64,000 nt of DNA from Streptomyces sp. PT12. GTDB taxonomy: Bacteria > Actinomycetota > Actinomycetes > Streptomycetales > Streptomycetaceae. Below, one piece after another: positions 1 through 8,196 of the stretch. Below the pieces are notes generated by a model, which saw only the letters and a program-made list of their open reading frames with translations, was not told the origin of the DNA and ran no database searches. How positions within the stretch are numbered: the first letter of the stretch is position 1; every line of letters begins with the position of its first letter. A program made the translations under genes and the position numbers. Location of the stretch: positions 1-64,000 of the forward strand of contig NZ_QEST01000088.1 of NCBI RefSeq assembly GCF_003311645.1, written 5' to 3'.

Positions 1-71
1 CCATCGCCATCAACGTGCTACCACCACCCATCAGCCCTTAACTTCACGGCCTTGGGCTTTAGGCTGCGGGC

Positions 72-614
72 ATGAGCGGTGACACACAGTGCGCATGGGT
101 CGTCAGGCCGACGCCGATCGGCCCGCTGCTGCTCGCGGCGACGGCGAAGGGCCTGGTCAGCGTCCGCTTCCACGCGGACGAGCGGGAGGTGCGGCGCTCC
201 CTGGCGCGGCTGAGGGCCGCGCTGGGGGCGCGCCTGGATCCCGGGGAGCGCCACTCCGTGCTGATAGGCGCGTCGGCCGAGCTCGACGCGTATTTCGGCG
301 GAGAGCTGCGCCGGTTCACCACGCCGCTCGACTGGTCGCTGGTCTCGGGCTTCACCGAGCGCGTGCTGCGGGAGCTGGCGGCCTCGGTGCCGTTCGGCGG
401 CGTCGTGGGGTACGGGGAGCTGGCCGACCGGGTCGGAGACCGGGACGCGGCGCGCGCCGTCGGGGCCGCGATGGGCGCCAATCCCCTGCCGGTCGTCGTG
501 CCGTGCCACCGGGTGGTGGCGGCCGACGGGGGCATAGGCGGCTTCGGGGGCGGCCTGGAGACCAAGCGGCGGCTGCTGGAGCTTGAGGGGGTGCTGCCCC
601 CCGCGCTGTTCTGA
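72..614 (+). CDS. ogt: Methylated-DNA--protein-cysteine S-methyltransferase
   Basis: Suicide DNA-repair protein that moves the alkyl group from O6-alkylguanine (and O4-alkylthymine) to its own cysteine. The 180-residue length is normal. The active-site motif PCHRVV and the downstream GGIGGFGGGLETKRRLLELEG stretch (split here by the family's usual GGFGGG loop) are clear, with the N-terminal ribonuclease-like domain before them. The start is likely leaderless: a TAGGCT -10-like hexamer at 60-65 lies 6 nt before the ATG. It is a single gene on the plus strand, not obviously in an operon. Family call is firm; ogt rather than ada/mgt naming is by convention. Confidence 0.93.
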   Translation: MSGDTQCAWVVRPTPIGPLLLAATAKGLVSVRFHADEREVRRSLARLRAALGARLDPGERHSVLIGASAELDAYFGGELRRFTTPLDWSLVSGFTERVLRELAASVPFGGVVGYGELADRVGDRDAARAVGAAMGANPLPVVVPCHRVVAADGGIGGFGGGLETKRRLLELEGVLPPALF

Positions 615-690
615 GCGACGCATGGCCCCGCGCCCTTGAGGGCATCACTGCTGGTGAATGGCTGTGCACCGGGAGCGTGGGAGGGCGTGG

Positions 691-1170
691 ATGGTTCGGG
701 TGGTCCGGCGCGAGGAGCGGCGGCCCGGGCTCGCGGCGGCCCGGGTGCTGCGCAGAAGGCGGGCCGAGTCGCTGCGCAGGGCGCGGCTGCGGCGGCGCGA
801 GCGGGGCCTTGACGCCATCCGCGGCGTCGCGCTCGAGCTGCCCGCGCTCTCGGCCGCCGAGCTGTGCGCGCTCGCGGTGCGCCACCGGAATCTGCGCGAC
901 GCGAAGCGGGCCGCGCTCTCGTGGGGGCATCGGCCGAGCGCGGTGAGCGCCGAGTCGGCCGTCCCCGCGGAGCTGGCCCGCTGGCAGGTCGAGTATTTAC
1001 GTGATGTGCTCGCGCCCCACAGTCTGCTGGTCGAGGCGCTGCCGCCGGGGCGCAGCCGGGCCGAGGGCTCCCGGCTGCTCACCGAGCGGGTCTTCGCGGC
1101 CATAGCGGCGGCCTATCCGGTGCTGTCCCGCGAGTGCCGCAGGCAGCGGGCCGCCGCGCTGGCGGGCTGA
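691..1170 (+). CDS. Hypothetical basic protein
   Basis: Not recognised. About 159 residues, very Arg- and Ala-rich, with a strongly basic N-terminal third (RRERGL, RRRRAESLRR) and predicted helices throughout; no signal peptide or membrane segment. I chose the ATG at 691 because a GGGAGGG ribosome site sits 6 nt before it; an upstream in-frame ATG at 658 would add 11 residues. Codon bias looks real (G/C at most third positions). It sits 76 nt after ogt on the same strand and converges on the M23 peptidase. It could be a nucleic-acid-binding protein, but that is only a guess from its charge. Confidence 0.6.
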   Translation: MVRVVRREERRPGLAAARVLRRRRAESLRRARLRRRERGLDAIRGVALELPALSAAELCALAVRHRNLRDAKRAALSWGHRPSAVSAESAVPAELARWQVEYLRDVLAPHSLLVEALPPGRSRAEGSRLLTERVFAAIAAAYPVLSRECRRQRAAALAG

Positions 1171-1199
1171 GCCCGGCCCGGTCCCGATCACTGGTCGCG

Positions 1200-1802
1200 T
1201 CACACGTTGACGTCGTTGTCCTTCAGGAACTTCACCGGGTCGATGGCCGAGCCGTAGTCAGGCGTGGTCCTGATCTCGAAGTGGAGGTGCGGGCCACTGC
1301 TGTTACCGGTGTTGCCGGAGTCGGCGATGTCCTCACCGGTGTCGACCCGCTCGCCGACCGCGACCTCGATCTTCGACAGGTGGGCGTACTGCGAGTACGT
1401 GCCGTCGGCGTGCTTGATCACCACGGCGTTGCCGTACGCGGGGCCGTCGCCGGCTCCGTTGCCGCCCGCCTTGACGACGGTGCCGTCGTGGATGGCGTGG
1501 ACATCGGTGCCGGTCGGCACGGCGAAGTCCTGGCCGCTGTGGGTCGAGGTCCAGCGCTCACCGGTGTTCCCGAAGGTGCCGGTCAGCTCGTAGTCGTCGG
1601 ATATGGGGTTGACCCAGTCCTTGTCCTTCTTGGCGGCGACGGTCGCGGTCGCACGGTCGGCGTTGGCATCGTGGCCGCCCTGGCCGCCCGCCACCGCCGC
1701 GCCCGTCACGGCCACCGAGGCGCACGCACCGGCCGCGACGATGGCGGCGGTACGGGTCTTCAGGGTCTTCTTGGCACGGTCGATCATGGTGCTGTTCGAC
1801 AT
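1200..1802 (-). CDS. Secreted M23 family metallopeptidase
   Basis: Probable zinc endopeptidase that cuts peptidoglycan cross-bridges outside the cell. About 200 residues. The N-terminus (MIDRAKKTLKTRTAAIVAAG followed by an Ala/Val/Gly core) is a secretion signal. The catalytic domain has the LytM-type HxxxD motif in HSGQDFAV and the C-terminal HLHFEI motif, with the HxH zinc ligands. I chose the ATG at 1802 because an AGAGGTAG ribosome site lies just upstream and the signal peptide begins there; the open frame extends to 2096 but that part is not protein-like. It has a roughly 400-bp upstream region with a palindrome (see 2089-2102), so expression is probably regulated. Confidence 0.9.
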   Translation of the reverse strand: MSNSTMIDRAKKTLKTRTAAIVAAGACASVAVTGAAVAGGQGGHDANADRATATVAAKKDKDWVNPISDDYELTGTFGNTGERWTSTHSGQDFAVPTGTDVHAIHDGTVVKAGGNGAGDGPAYGNAVVIKHADGTYSQYAHLSKIEVAVGERVDTGEDIADSGNTGNSSGPHLHFEIRTTPDYGSAIDPVKFLKDNDVNV

Positions 1803-2204
1803 GGGGTGGTCTACCTCTGCGCTTGGGGACATTCCAGCCAATTGGGCCGGGCAACCCCATGGATAGACGGCGGCTCGGGGGGACGACAAGCACCGCTCAT
1901 ACGATGCGACGCCGTAGTGGGAAACGGCGGAATAGGGCGCCGCGACGGGCGCGGGGCACGGCGTTTCCCCCGTGATTACCCGGCGCGGACTCCTCCGCCC
2001 GCGGGCCGCGCGACCTGCGGCGGCACGGGGGGAGAACGGCGATTCACCGAGGCCGTGAGCCATTCCCCCCGAAATACCCGACCGGCTCGGGACCAAAGTC
2101 CCTGACCTTTGTCATTCGCCACTACTAAACAACGTCGTAGGCTCGGAAATTCCTGTGGTGAGCGTCACTTTCCCGGCGTCGATTGGGGGCGGTGACGGGC
2201 GTGC
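1803..2204 (-). promoter_or_regulatory. Long upstream region of the M23 peptidase gene
   Basis: About 400 bp separate the peptidase start from the PIG-L gene end. No second gene is convincing here. The stretch holds a perfect arm palindrome at 2089-2102 and several GC-rich inverted repeats. Cell-wall hydrolase genes in Streptomyces often carry regulatory leaders; I looked for the conserved blocks of a cyclic-di-AMP (ydaO) riboswitch and did not find a convincing set, so no riboswitch is claimed. Confidence 0.4.
2089..2102. promoter_or_regulatory. DosR-like palindrome GGGACCAAAGTCCC
   Basis: A 14-bp near-perfect palindrome (arms GGGAC/GTCCC with a CAAA-type centre) lies about 290 bp upstream of the M23 peptidase start. 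Its arms and spacing match the core of the DosR/DevR box (GGGACTnnAGTCCC-type) known for the hypoxia response regulator family of actinobacteria. The match is by eye; no regulator gene of that family lies in the window. Confidence 0.4.
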
Positions 2205-2948
2205 TCAGCGCGGGAAGAGCTCGAAGGCCACGCATGGGCGGCCGCCAAACGCGGACGCCGCCGCCTCGACCGACGCGGTGGTCAGCTCCTGGGCGTAGGC
2301 GAGCGGCTCCAGATCGCTCAGGGCCGAGATGTAGGCCCGGTGCTCGGCGAGGGAGGCGACGGCCCGCCGCACCGAGCGCTCCCCCACGGCCCTGGCGTGG
2401 GTGGGCAGGGGCGATGCCGCCACGGCCACCCAGCGCACCCCGTCCCAGCGCCCGGCGCCGTCCGCGCCCAGCTGCTCGGGGAAGATCCAGCGGTTCCCCG
2501 CGTCGCCCGCGGCGTCGAGCACGGCCCGGCCCACGACGCGGTGGTCGGGGGTGTTCCAGTCGCGGCTGTCCGGGCCCCAGGTGTCGCGGTGGTTGATGGT
2601 GATCAGCAGCTCCGGCCGGTGTGACCTGATGGCGGCGGTCAGGTCGCGGCGCAGCGCGGGACCCTCCTCGATCACCCCGTCGTGGTGGCCGAGGAAGGTG
2701 ACGGAGTCCACGCCGACGACCGCGGCGCTGGCGATCTGCTCGGCCTCCCTGACCCGGGCGCTCTCCTCGGGCGGCAGGGTGTCGATGCCCGCCTCGCCCC
2801 GCGTCACCAGGAGATACGCGATGTCACGCCCCGCGTCGGTCCACTCCGCGACGGCCGCGGCGGCGCCGTACTCCAGGTCGTCGGGGTGGGCCACGATGGC
2901 CAGGGCCCGCTCCCAGTCCTCGGGCATGGGCTTCAGGACTCCGCTCAC
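2205..2948 (-). CDS. PIG-L family deacetylase
   Basis: Zinc-dependent N-deacetylase of the LmbE/MshB/PIG-L superfamily; members remove acetyl groups from GlcNAc-type sugars in mycothiol, antibiotic and glycolipid pathways. 247 residues. The diagnostic AHPDDLEYG zinc motif is at residues 20-28, and the second motif with a histidine ligand (NTPDHRVVGRAVLDAAGDAG) is present. The start is a GTG preceded by AAGGAGG. The substrate cannot be read from sequence: MshB (mycothiol) is normally longer, so this is more likely one of the extra Streptomyces paralogs. It lies alone on the minus strand, followed by the M23 peptidase. Confidence 0.88.
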   Translation of the reverse strand: MSGVLKPMPEDWERALAIVAHPDDLEYGAAAAVAEWTDAGRDIAYLLVTRGEAGIDTLPPEESARVREAEQIASAAVVGVDSVTFLGHHDGVIEEGPALRRDLTAAIRSHRPELLITINHRDTWGPDSRDWNTPDHRVVGRAVLDAAGDAGNRWIFPEQLGADGAGRWDGVRWVAVAASPLPTHARAVGERSVRRAVASLAEHRAYISALSDLEPLAYAQELTTASVEAAASAFGGRPCVAFELFPR

Positions 2949-3018
2949 GGCCGCCTCCTTCGTCGGGGTGCCACTGCATCCTAGGGTCGGCCACGCCGCG
3001 GACCCGTCACGCCGCCGC

Positions 3019-3097
3019 TTCCCCTCACGCGGCGGCTTCCGTCACGCGGCCGCTTCCGTCACGCGGCCGCTTCCGTCACGCGGCCGCTTCCGTCAGC
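3019..3097. repeat. 17-bp tandem repeat (TTCCGTCACGCGGCCGC)
   Basis: Three exact copies at 3037-3053, 3054-3070 and 3071-3087, a fourth partial copy to 3097, and a degenerate copy starting at 3019. The repeat runs through the stop codon and last codons of the exonuclease gene on the minus strand. Unit length 17 is not a multiple of three, so copy-number change would alter the protein's C-terminus. Each unit contains a NotI-like GCGGCCGC palindrome. Confidence 0.85.
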
Positions 3098-4527
3098 CTG
3101 CGGCGGCAGCGTTCGGCGCGCCTGGCCAGCGCCTCCCAGCTCGGGGACGCGGCCGTGGAGTGCTCGCGGCGCACCGCCAGGGCTTGTTCACACAGCGCGA
3201 GGGCGGTCGCGTGGTCGCCGAGCCCGCGCTCGTGGTGCCGGGACAGCCGGTTGAACAGAGCGGGGTCGCGCACCCCGTGGTCCAGCGCCCACTGCCACAG
3301 CCGCGCGGCGTCGCCGGTCCGGCCGAGCCGCTCCCACGCCTGCCCGGCGTAGCGGGCGCCGCGGCCCAGGGCGGCCAGGTCCCCGGCCGTGGCCAGCAAC
3401 GGAAGCCGGGCTGCCAGCTCGTCGGGGTGGGCGGTGGCCGGGCCGTAGTGCGAGACGAGCGCGGCCCCCGCGCTCCCGGTGTCGCACAGCCCGATCGCCT
3501 CGCACGACCAGCAGCTCCCGCAGCCGGGCAGGGCGGCGATGGCGGCGGCGGGCGCGGGGAACAGGGCCAGCAGGTGCGCGGGGGCGCGGGCGCCCCGGTC
3601 CAGGGCGGCCAGCTGGGCCACGATCTGCCCGATGTCCTCCCTGTACGCCTCGTCGGGCGCCGCGAGCTGGAGCCGCAGCCCGGTGCGCAGCGCGTCATGG
3701 GCGAGCTCGGGCCGCGCGGGGCCGAACACCGAGGTCTCCTCGCACAGCATGCCGCCGAGCCAGCCCCACAGCCGCCCCGCCTCGGGGCAGCCGTCGGCCT
3801 CGAGCGCCGCGAGCGCCCGCCGCCAGCCGTCGACGCCGCCCTCCCAGCGGGCGATGGTCAGATGGGCGGCGCGGTGCTCATCGCCGATGCCGCCGGTCTC
3901 GGCGTCGCAGCGCATCCGCCTGCGCCGCCCCTCCCGGAGCAGCACGGCGGACGGCGCGCTCAGCCCGGCCAGGTCCGCGTGACCGGCCTCGGCGGCGCGG
4001 CGCAGCAGCTCGGTGAGGAGCGCGGCGGTGACCTCGGCGTCGGAGTCCGCGCGGTGGGCGCGGTGCGGTATGCCCAACGCGGCGACGCACGTGGTCAGTC
4101 GGTGGTTCTCCAGCTCGGGCAGGAAGCGCCTGGCCAGGGCCAGGGTGTCGAGGGCGGTGTCGGGGAGGCCGCCGGTGCCCGCGCGTTCCAGCTCCATCGC
4201 GAGGAACGCCAGGTCGAATCCGGCGTTGTGCGCCACGAGGACCGCGCCGTCGAGCCGCGCGACGATCTCGGGGACGAGGTCGGCGAAGCGCGGCGCGGCG
4301 GCGGCCTGCGCGTTGGTGATGCCGTGTATCTCGACGGGTCCCGTGTCGCGGCCGGGGTCGACCAGGCTCGTCCAGCGGTCGGTGATCCGCCCCCGCTCGA
4401 CGGTCACCAGGGCGAGGGAGACCATGCGGTCGCCGCGCTCCGGGCTGAACCCGGTCGTCTCGCAGTCGAGCACCACGAATCGGTCCCCGAGCGGCGCGGG
4501 CGGCTGGGGGAGGATGTCGGCCGTCAT
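3076..4527 (-). CDS. DEDD-family 3'-5' exonuclease domain protein
   Basis: Predicted 3'-5' exonuclease of the DnaQ/RNase T superfamily with a long C-terminal extension; about 483 residues. N-terminal motifs: VLDCETTGF (Exo I, DxE), the AHNAGFDLAFL block (Exo II) and HRAHRADSDAEVT (Exo III, HxAxxD), so the catalytic acids look intact. Residues after about 190 form an alpha-helical, Ala/Leu-rich region containing a cysteine group (CGSCWSCEAIGLCDTG) that could bind metal, followed by TPR-like helices. The start at 4527 was chosen because the exonuclease fold begins there. It lies 7 bp after the MazF-like gene, so the two are probably co-transcribed. The stop codon lies in a 17-bp tandem repeat. 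Confidence 0.85.
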   Translation of the reverse strand: MTADILPQPPAPLGDRFVVLDCETTGFSPERGDRMVSLALVTVERGRITDRWTSLVDPGRDTGPVEIHGITNAQAAAAPRFADLVPEIVARLDGAVLVAHNAGFDLAFLAMELERAGTGGLPDTALDTLALARRFLPELENHRLTTCVAALGIPHRAHRADSDAEVTAALLTELLRRAAEAGHADLAGLSAPSAVLLREGRRRRMRCDAETGGIGDEHRAAHLTIARWEGGVDGWRRALAALEADGCPEAGRLWGWLGGMLCEETSVFGPARPELAHDALRTGLRLQLAAPDEAYREDIGQIVAQLAALDRGARAPAHLLALFPAPAAAIAALPGCGSCWSCEAIGLCDTGSAGAALVSHYGPATAHPDELAARLPLLATAGDLAALGRGARYAGQAWERLGRTGDAARLWQWALDHGVRDPALFNRLSRHHERGLGDHATALALCEQALAVRREHSTAASPSWEALARRAERCRRRLTEAAA

Positions 4528-4534
4528 CGGGGCC

Positions 4535-4984
4535 TCAGCGCCAGCCGTGCCGCAGCTGGAGTGCGTGCACCACCCGGTTGAACCGGGCGCGGTCAAGGGC
4601 GCACGCCTCGCGCCGCATGCCCAGGGGGTGCACGCGCAGCACGCGGTCGAGGTGCACCCAGGAGTCGCGCCCCGAGCGGTCCCAGGGGCCCGAGCCGAGC
4701 GGCATCCACTCGTCGTCTCCGGCCCGGTCGCGGCTGGTGAGCTGAACGGCGAGCAGCGTGTCACGGCCGTCCTCGCGCGCGACCACCAGCACGGGCCGGT
4801 CCTTGCCCCGGCCGTCGTTCTCCTCGTAGGGGACCCAGGTCCACACGATCTCGCCGGGGTCGGGATCGCCGTCGGGCTCGGGGGCGTACTGCGTGCGCAC
4901 GGAACCGACTTCGCGCGGCTCGACCTCGACGGTGGCCGCGGGGCCCGTACGCCCGGGTATCTGTTCTGTCCTGATGCGATCCAT
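4535..4984 (-). CDS. PemK/MazF-like toxin-fold protein
   Basis: About 149 residues. The C-terminal two thirds carry the MazF/PemK SH3-like fold pattern: WTWVPYEENDGRGKDRPVLV at the start, a conserved S/T-rich strand (LLAVQLTSRDRAG), then WVHLDRVLRVHPL. The Arg-Pro (RPVLV) element is typical of this family, which includes mRNA interferases. No antitoxin-like small gene lies beside it. The nearest partner, 7 bp downstream on the same strand, is the DEDD exonuclease. Start: ATG at 4984, preceded at the right distance by TAGCGT, so possibly leaderless; a GTG at 4990 is an alternative. Actual toxicity is not shown. Confidence 0.75.
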   Translation of the reverse strand: MDRIRTEQIPGRTGPAATVEVEPREVGSVRTQYAPEPDGDPDPGEIVWTWVPYEENDGRGKDRPVLVVAREDGRDTLLAVQLTSRDRAGDDEWMPLGSGPWDRSGRDSWVHLDRVLRVHPLGMRREACALDRARFNRVVHALQLRHGWR

Positions 4985-5116
4985 GCCCACACGCTATCCC
5001 CGGCCACTGACAGACGGACCGGGAGCGGGCCCCAGGACGGTCGCTGTCAGTGCCGGGGCCTAACGTTCGGAGCAGGTGATCCCGGGCCATCAGGGTCAGG
5101 GAGGAAGGAGTTTGCC

Positions 5117-6547
5117 GTGCCCGAGGCCACAACGTATCTGGAGCTCTCCGAAGAGGGCGGCGGCGCGCACAAGTTCTACGAGGTCTCGGTGCGCGGGACG
5201 GCGGTGACGGTCCGTTACGGACGCATCGGCGCCGCAGGGCAGTCGAAGACGACGTCGTTCGCGACGGTGGCCAAGGCGCGGGCGGCGGCGGACCGGAAGA
5301 TAGACGAGAAGGTCCGGAAGGGGTACGCGCCCGCGGTGCGCGGCCAGCGCGCGGCCCGCTCGGTGACGCGCCGCCAGGTGGTCTCGGCGCCCTCGACGGC
5401 GCGGGCGGTGGCGCCGGTGCTGTGGCGGTTCCGCACGGGCACCGCGGCGTTCGGCATCCACATCGACCGCGACCGCTGCTGGGTGGGCAATCAGAGCGGC
5501 GACGTCTACACCCTGGCCCACGACGGCGAGGTGCTGGCCAGGTACTCGCTGCCCGACGGGGTCAAGTGCCTGGTGGCGGACGACTTCTGGATCTACGCAG
5601 GGTGCGACGACGGCACGGTGTACGACCTGTCGTCCAAGCTGCCGTTCGCCGCGTACGACATCGCGGACGACGTGGACATCTTCTGGCTGGACATCCACGA
5701 GGGCGTGCTGCACGTCTCCGACCGGCAGGGCGGGCTCACCGTCATCGACCACGAGGACGAGCTGAAGTGGTCGCGCGGCGGCCGTGGCGACCACGCCTGG
5801 ATGGTGCGGCGGGACGACGCGGCGGTGTACCACGGGCACAGCAGGGGCGTGACGGCGTACTACCCCGACAGCAGCGGCGAGCTGTGGCACACGCCGACCA
5901 CGGGGTCGGTGCTGTTCGGCTGGCAGGAGGCCGACGCGGTGTACGCGGGCACCAACAGGAAGGTGGTGCAGCGCCTTTCGAAGGCGACCGGGCGGATCGA
6001 GGCGACCTACGCCTGCGACTCGGTGGTGTACTCGTGCGCGGCGGCGCCCGACGGCCGGTATGTGTTCGCGGGCGACTACGCCTCCTCGATCTACTGCTTC
6101 GCCCAGGACGGCACCCGGCTGTGGAAGCTGGGCACGGGCGCGGGCTCGGCCCTGTCGATGCAGTATCTGGACGAGCAGCTCTTCGTGGTGACCACCGATG
6201 GCTCGCTGGCCTGCGTGGACGCGAGCGACGCGGCGATCGAGGCGGCCAAGGCCGGGACGGTGCCCGAGGCCGTGGACATCAAGTCGGCGGCGGCGCTGCC
6301 GACCTACGCCCCCGGCGCGGCGGTGGAGATCGTCGAGGCGGCGCCGAGCGGCGGGGTGGTCGTGGAGTGCGTGCGGGAGGGCGCGCGGCTGCGGATGCGC
6401 GTGGTCACCTCCGGGTACCGCCCCGAGTGGAACGTCCAGTTCCCGCGGCACATCCGCCAGCCTGGGGCGCGCTATGTGGTGGACGAGCTGCACGCGTCGT
6501 CGGGCGGGTTCTACCGGGTGCGGGGCGAGATACGGCGCCTGGCCTGA
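5117..6547 (+). CDS. WGR-domain protein with beta-propeller
   Basis: About 476 residues. Residues 1-80 form a WGR domain, a nucleic-acid-associated module also found in PARPs and in MolR-type proteins; here the signature reads VRYGRIGAAGQSKTTSF. After a basic linker (residues 80-105) comes a PQQ/WD-type beta-propeller made of repeated GNQSGDVYTL, AGCDDGTVYDL, AGDYASSIYCF blades, then a short C-terminal beta domain. The start is a GTG with an ideal GGAGGAAGGAG ribosome site 6 nt upstream; the longer open frame upstream lacks protein character. No signal peptide, so it is cytoplasmic. It is divergent from the MazF-like gene. Function unknown; a scaffold or sensor of nucleic acid is plausible. 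Confidence 0.85.
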   Translation: MPEATTYLELSEEGGGAHKFYEVSVRGTAVTVRYGRIGAAGQSKTTSFATVAKARAAADRKIDEKVRKGYAPAVRGQRAARSVTRRQVVSAPSTARAVAPVLWRFRTGTAAFGIHIDRDRCWVGNQSGDVYTLAHDGEVLARYSLPDGVKCLVADDFWIYAGCDDGTVYDLSSKLPFAAYDIADDVDIFWLDIHEGVLHVSDRQGGLTVIDHEDELKWSRGGRGDHAWMVRRDDAAVYHGHSRGVTAYYPDSSGELWHTPTTGSVLFGWQEADAVYAGTNRKVVQRLSKATGRIEATYACDSVVYSCAAAPDGRYVFAGDYASSIYCFAQDGTRLWKLGTGAGSALSMQYLDEQLFVVTTDGSLACVDASDAAIEAAKAGTVPEAVDIKSAAALPTYAPGAAVEIVEAAPSGGVVVECVREGARLRMRVVTSGYRPEWNVQFPRHIRQPGARYVVDELHASSGGFYRVRGEIRRLA

Positions 6548-6583
6548 CACCCCGCCGGGCCGCGCGACGCTACGGTGACCCCC

Positions 6584-7591
6584 ATGGCGAAGGAGACGAT
6601 GCGGGCCTGGGTCGTGCCCTCCCCCGGGCGGCTCGAGGCGGTGACGCTGCCGGTGCCGCGCCCCGCGGACGACGAGCTGCTGGTGCGCGTCAGGACGTGT
6701 GGCGTGTGCCGCACCGACCTCCATGTGCGGGACGGCGACCTGCCGCCGCACCGCAGCCCCGTGGTGCCGGGTCACGAGGTGGTCGGCGAGGTGGTCGCGG
6801 CGGGCCGGGCGGCCTCGGCGCACGCGGTGGGCGACCGGGTCGGCGTTCCCTGGCTGCGGCACACGTGCGGCCGCTGCCGGTTCTGCGCGCGCGGCCAGGA
6901 AAACCTCTGCCCGTACTCGCGCTACACCGGCTGGGACGCGGACGGCGGCTACGCCGAGTACGTCACCGTGCCCGCGGACTACGCCTACGAGCTGCCCGGC
7001 GGATTCACCGACGAGGAGCTGGCGCCGCTGCTGTGCGCCGGGATCATCGGGTACCGGGCGCTGCGGCGGGCCGACCTGCCCGAGGGCGGGCGGCTCGGCA
7101 TCTACGGGTTCGGCGGCTCGGCGCACCTCACGGCGCAGGTGGCGATCGGCCGGGGTGCGCGCGTTCATGTGCTGACGCGCTCCCGTGAGGCGCGGCGCCT
7201 CGCCCTCGACCTCGGCGTGGCCTCGGCGGGGGACGCGGCGGAGCGCCCGCCCGAGCCGCTGGACGCGGCGATCCTGTTCGCGCCGGTGGGCGACCTGGTG
7301 CCGGTGGCCCTTGAGGCGCTGGACGCGGGCGGCACGCTGAGCATCGCGGGCATCTACCTCTCGGAGATCCCGGCGCTCGACTACGAGCGGCACCTCTTCA
7401 GGGAGCGCGCGGTGCGCAGCGTGACGGCCAACACCCGGGAGGACGGGCGGGAGTTCCTGGCCGCGGCGGCGCGGTACGGGGTGCGGACGACGGTGATGCC
7501 CTATCCGTTCGACCGCGCGGACGCCGCCCTCGACGACCTCGCGGCCGACCGCGTCACGGGCGCGGCGGTGCTGACGATGCCCGGCGGCTGA
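6584..7591 (+). CDS. Zinc-dependent alcohol dehydrogenase family protein
   Basis: Medium-chain dehydrogenase/reductase of about 335 residues. Catalytic zinc ligands are visible in [10 protein letters not shown] and the GHEVVGEV block; the structural zinc cysteines are in [15 protein letters not shown]. The Rossmann region reads [16 protein letters not shown]. It resembles the short AdhA/AdhP-like subfamily that acts on alcohols or aldehydes with NAD(P). Start choice is uncertain: ATG at 6584 fits, but ATG at 6599 (MRAWVV) also begins like most family members. It follows the WGR gene by 36 bp on the same strand, with no clear terminator between, so read-through is possible. Confidence 0.88.
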   Translation: MAKETMRAWVVPSPGRLEAVTLPVPRPADDELLVRVRTCGVCRTDLHVRDGDLPPHRSPVVPGHEVVGEVVAAGRAASAHAVGDRVGVPWLRHTCGRCRFCARGQENLCPYSRYTGWDADGGYAEYVTVPADYAYELPGGFTDEELAPLLCAGIIGYRALRRADLPEGGRLGIYGFGGSAHLTAQVAIGRGARVHVLTRSREARRLALDLGVASAGDAAERPPEPLDAAILFAPVGDLVPVALEALDAGGTLSIAGIYLSEIPALDYERHLFRERAVRSVTANTREDGREFLAAAARYGVRTTVMPYPFDRADAALDDLAADRVTGAAVLTMPGG

Positions 7592-7643
7592 GAGCGCCCC
7601 GGCCCCTTCTGCCCGCTGGGCTCCCCAGGCCCCTGCGCCACCT

Positions 7644-8084
7644 TCAGAACTGGGCGGTGCGCAGCGCCCGTTCGCGCACCGTGTCGAGAAAGCCCGGCAC
7701 GTCCTCCATCCGCGTGCCGGTGCACTGGATGATCAAATCCATCACATCGCCCGCGGACAGGGCGCCCACCACCGGGTGCACATGGGCGAGGCCGATGCGC
7801 TCCTCCATGCGCTTGAGCACGTGGATCGCGAGGTTCAGCTCGGGCACCCTGCTGGTGTGGCCGAAGTCGAGATTCTGCTTGATCACCCACATCTCGGGGA
7901 TGATCTGCCCGAAGACGATGACATGGGCCAGCGCGAACATCGACCGCGCGCACTGGCGGGCGCTCTCCTCCGTCTCGTCCTGGAGGGCCTGCACCGCCTC
8001 CTCGTCCTCCGCGAGGTGCGCCTGGATCAACGCCACCGCGTGCAGCACCTCGTCCGTGGTGTACGGCTTTCCGGACTCGTCCAC
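7644..8084 (-). CDS. Conserved hypothetical alpha-helical protein
   Basis: About 146 residues, acidic N-terminus, all-helical pattern, no cysteine motif, signal or membrane segment that I can support. A GTG start with AGGGG 9 nt upstream. I recall proteins of this type as Streptomyces-restricted hypotheticals, but no function is assigned. Convergent with the alcohol dehydrogenase (53-bp gap) and co-oriented with the downstream kinase-like gene, which it does not overlap. Confidence 0.65.
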   Translation of the reverse strand: MDESGKPYTTDEVLHAVALIQAHLAEDEEAVQALQDETEESARQCARSMFALAHVIVFGQIIPEMWVIKQNLDFGHTSRVPELNLAIHVLKRMEERIGLAHVHPVVGALSAGDVMDLIIQCTGTRMEDVPGFLDTVRERALRTAQF

Positions 8085-8196
8085 CAGCCACCGCCCCTGT
8101 CACTGTCCGCCGATCGTGCGGACACCCAGTGTCGCAGGTTCGTCGGCGCGCGGCAGCCGTTCGTCACCCAACGCCCCCCGTCGCATGAGGATTCGG

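Noticed and set aside
1134-2105. Long open frame opposite the M23 peptidase
   Set aside because: GC-rich antisense shadow; the minus-strand protein has signal peptide and catalytic motifs, this frame has none.
1803-2170. Possible cyclic-di-AMP (ydaO) riboswitch before the M23 peptidase
   Set aside because: Fragments such as GGTGAATC are present, but the conserved blocks do not occur in order with the right spacing.
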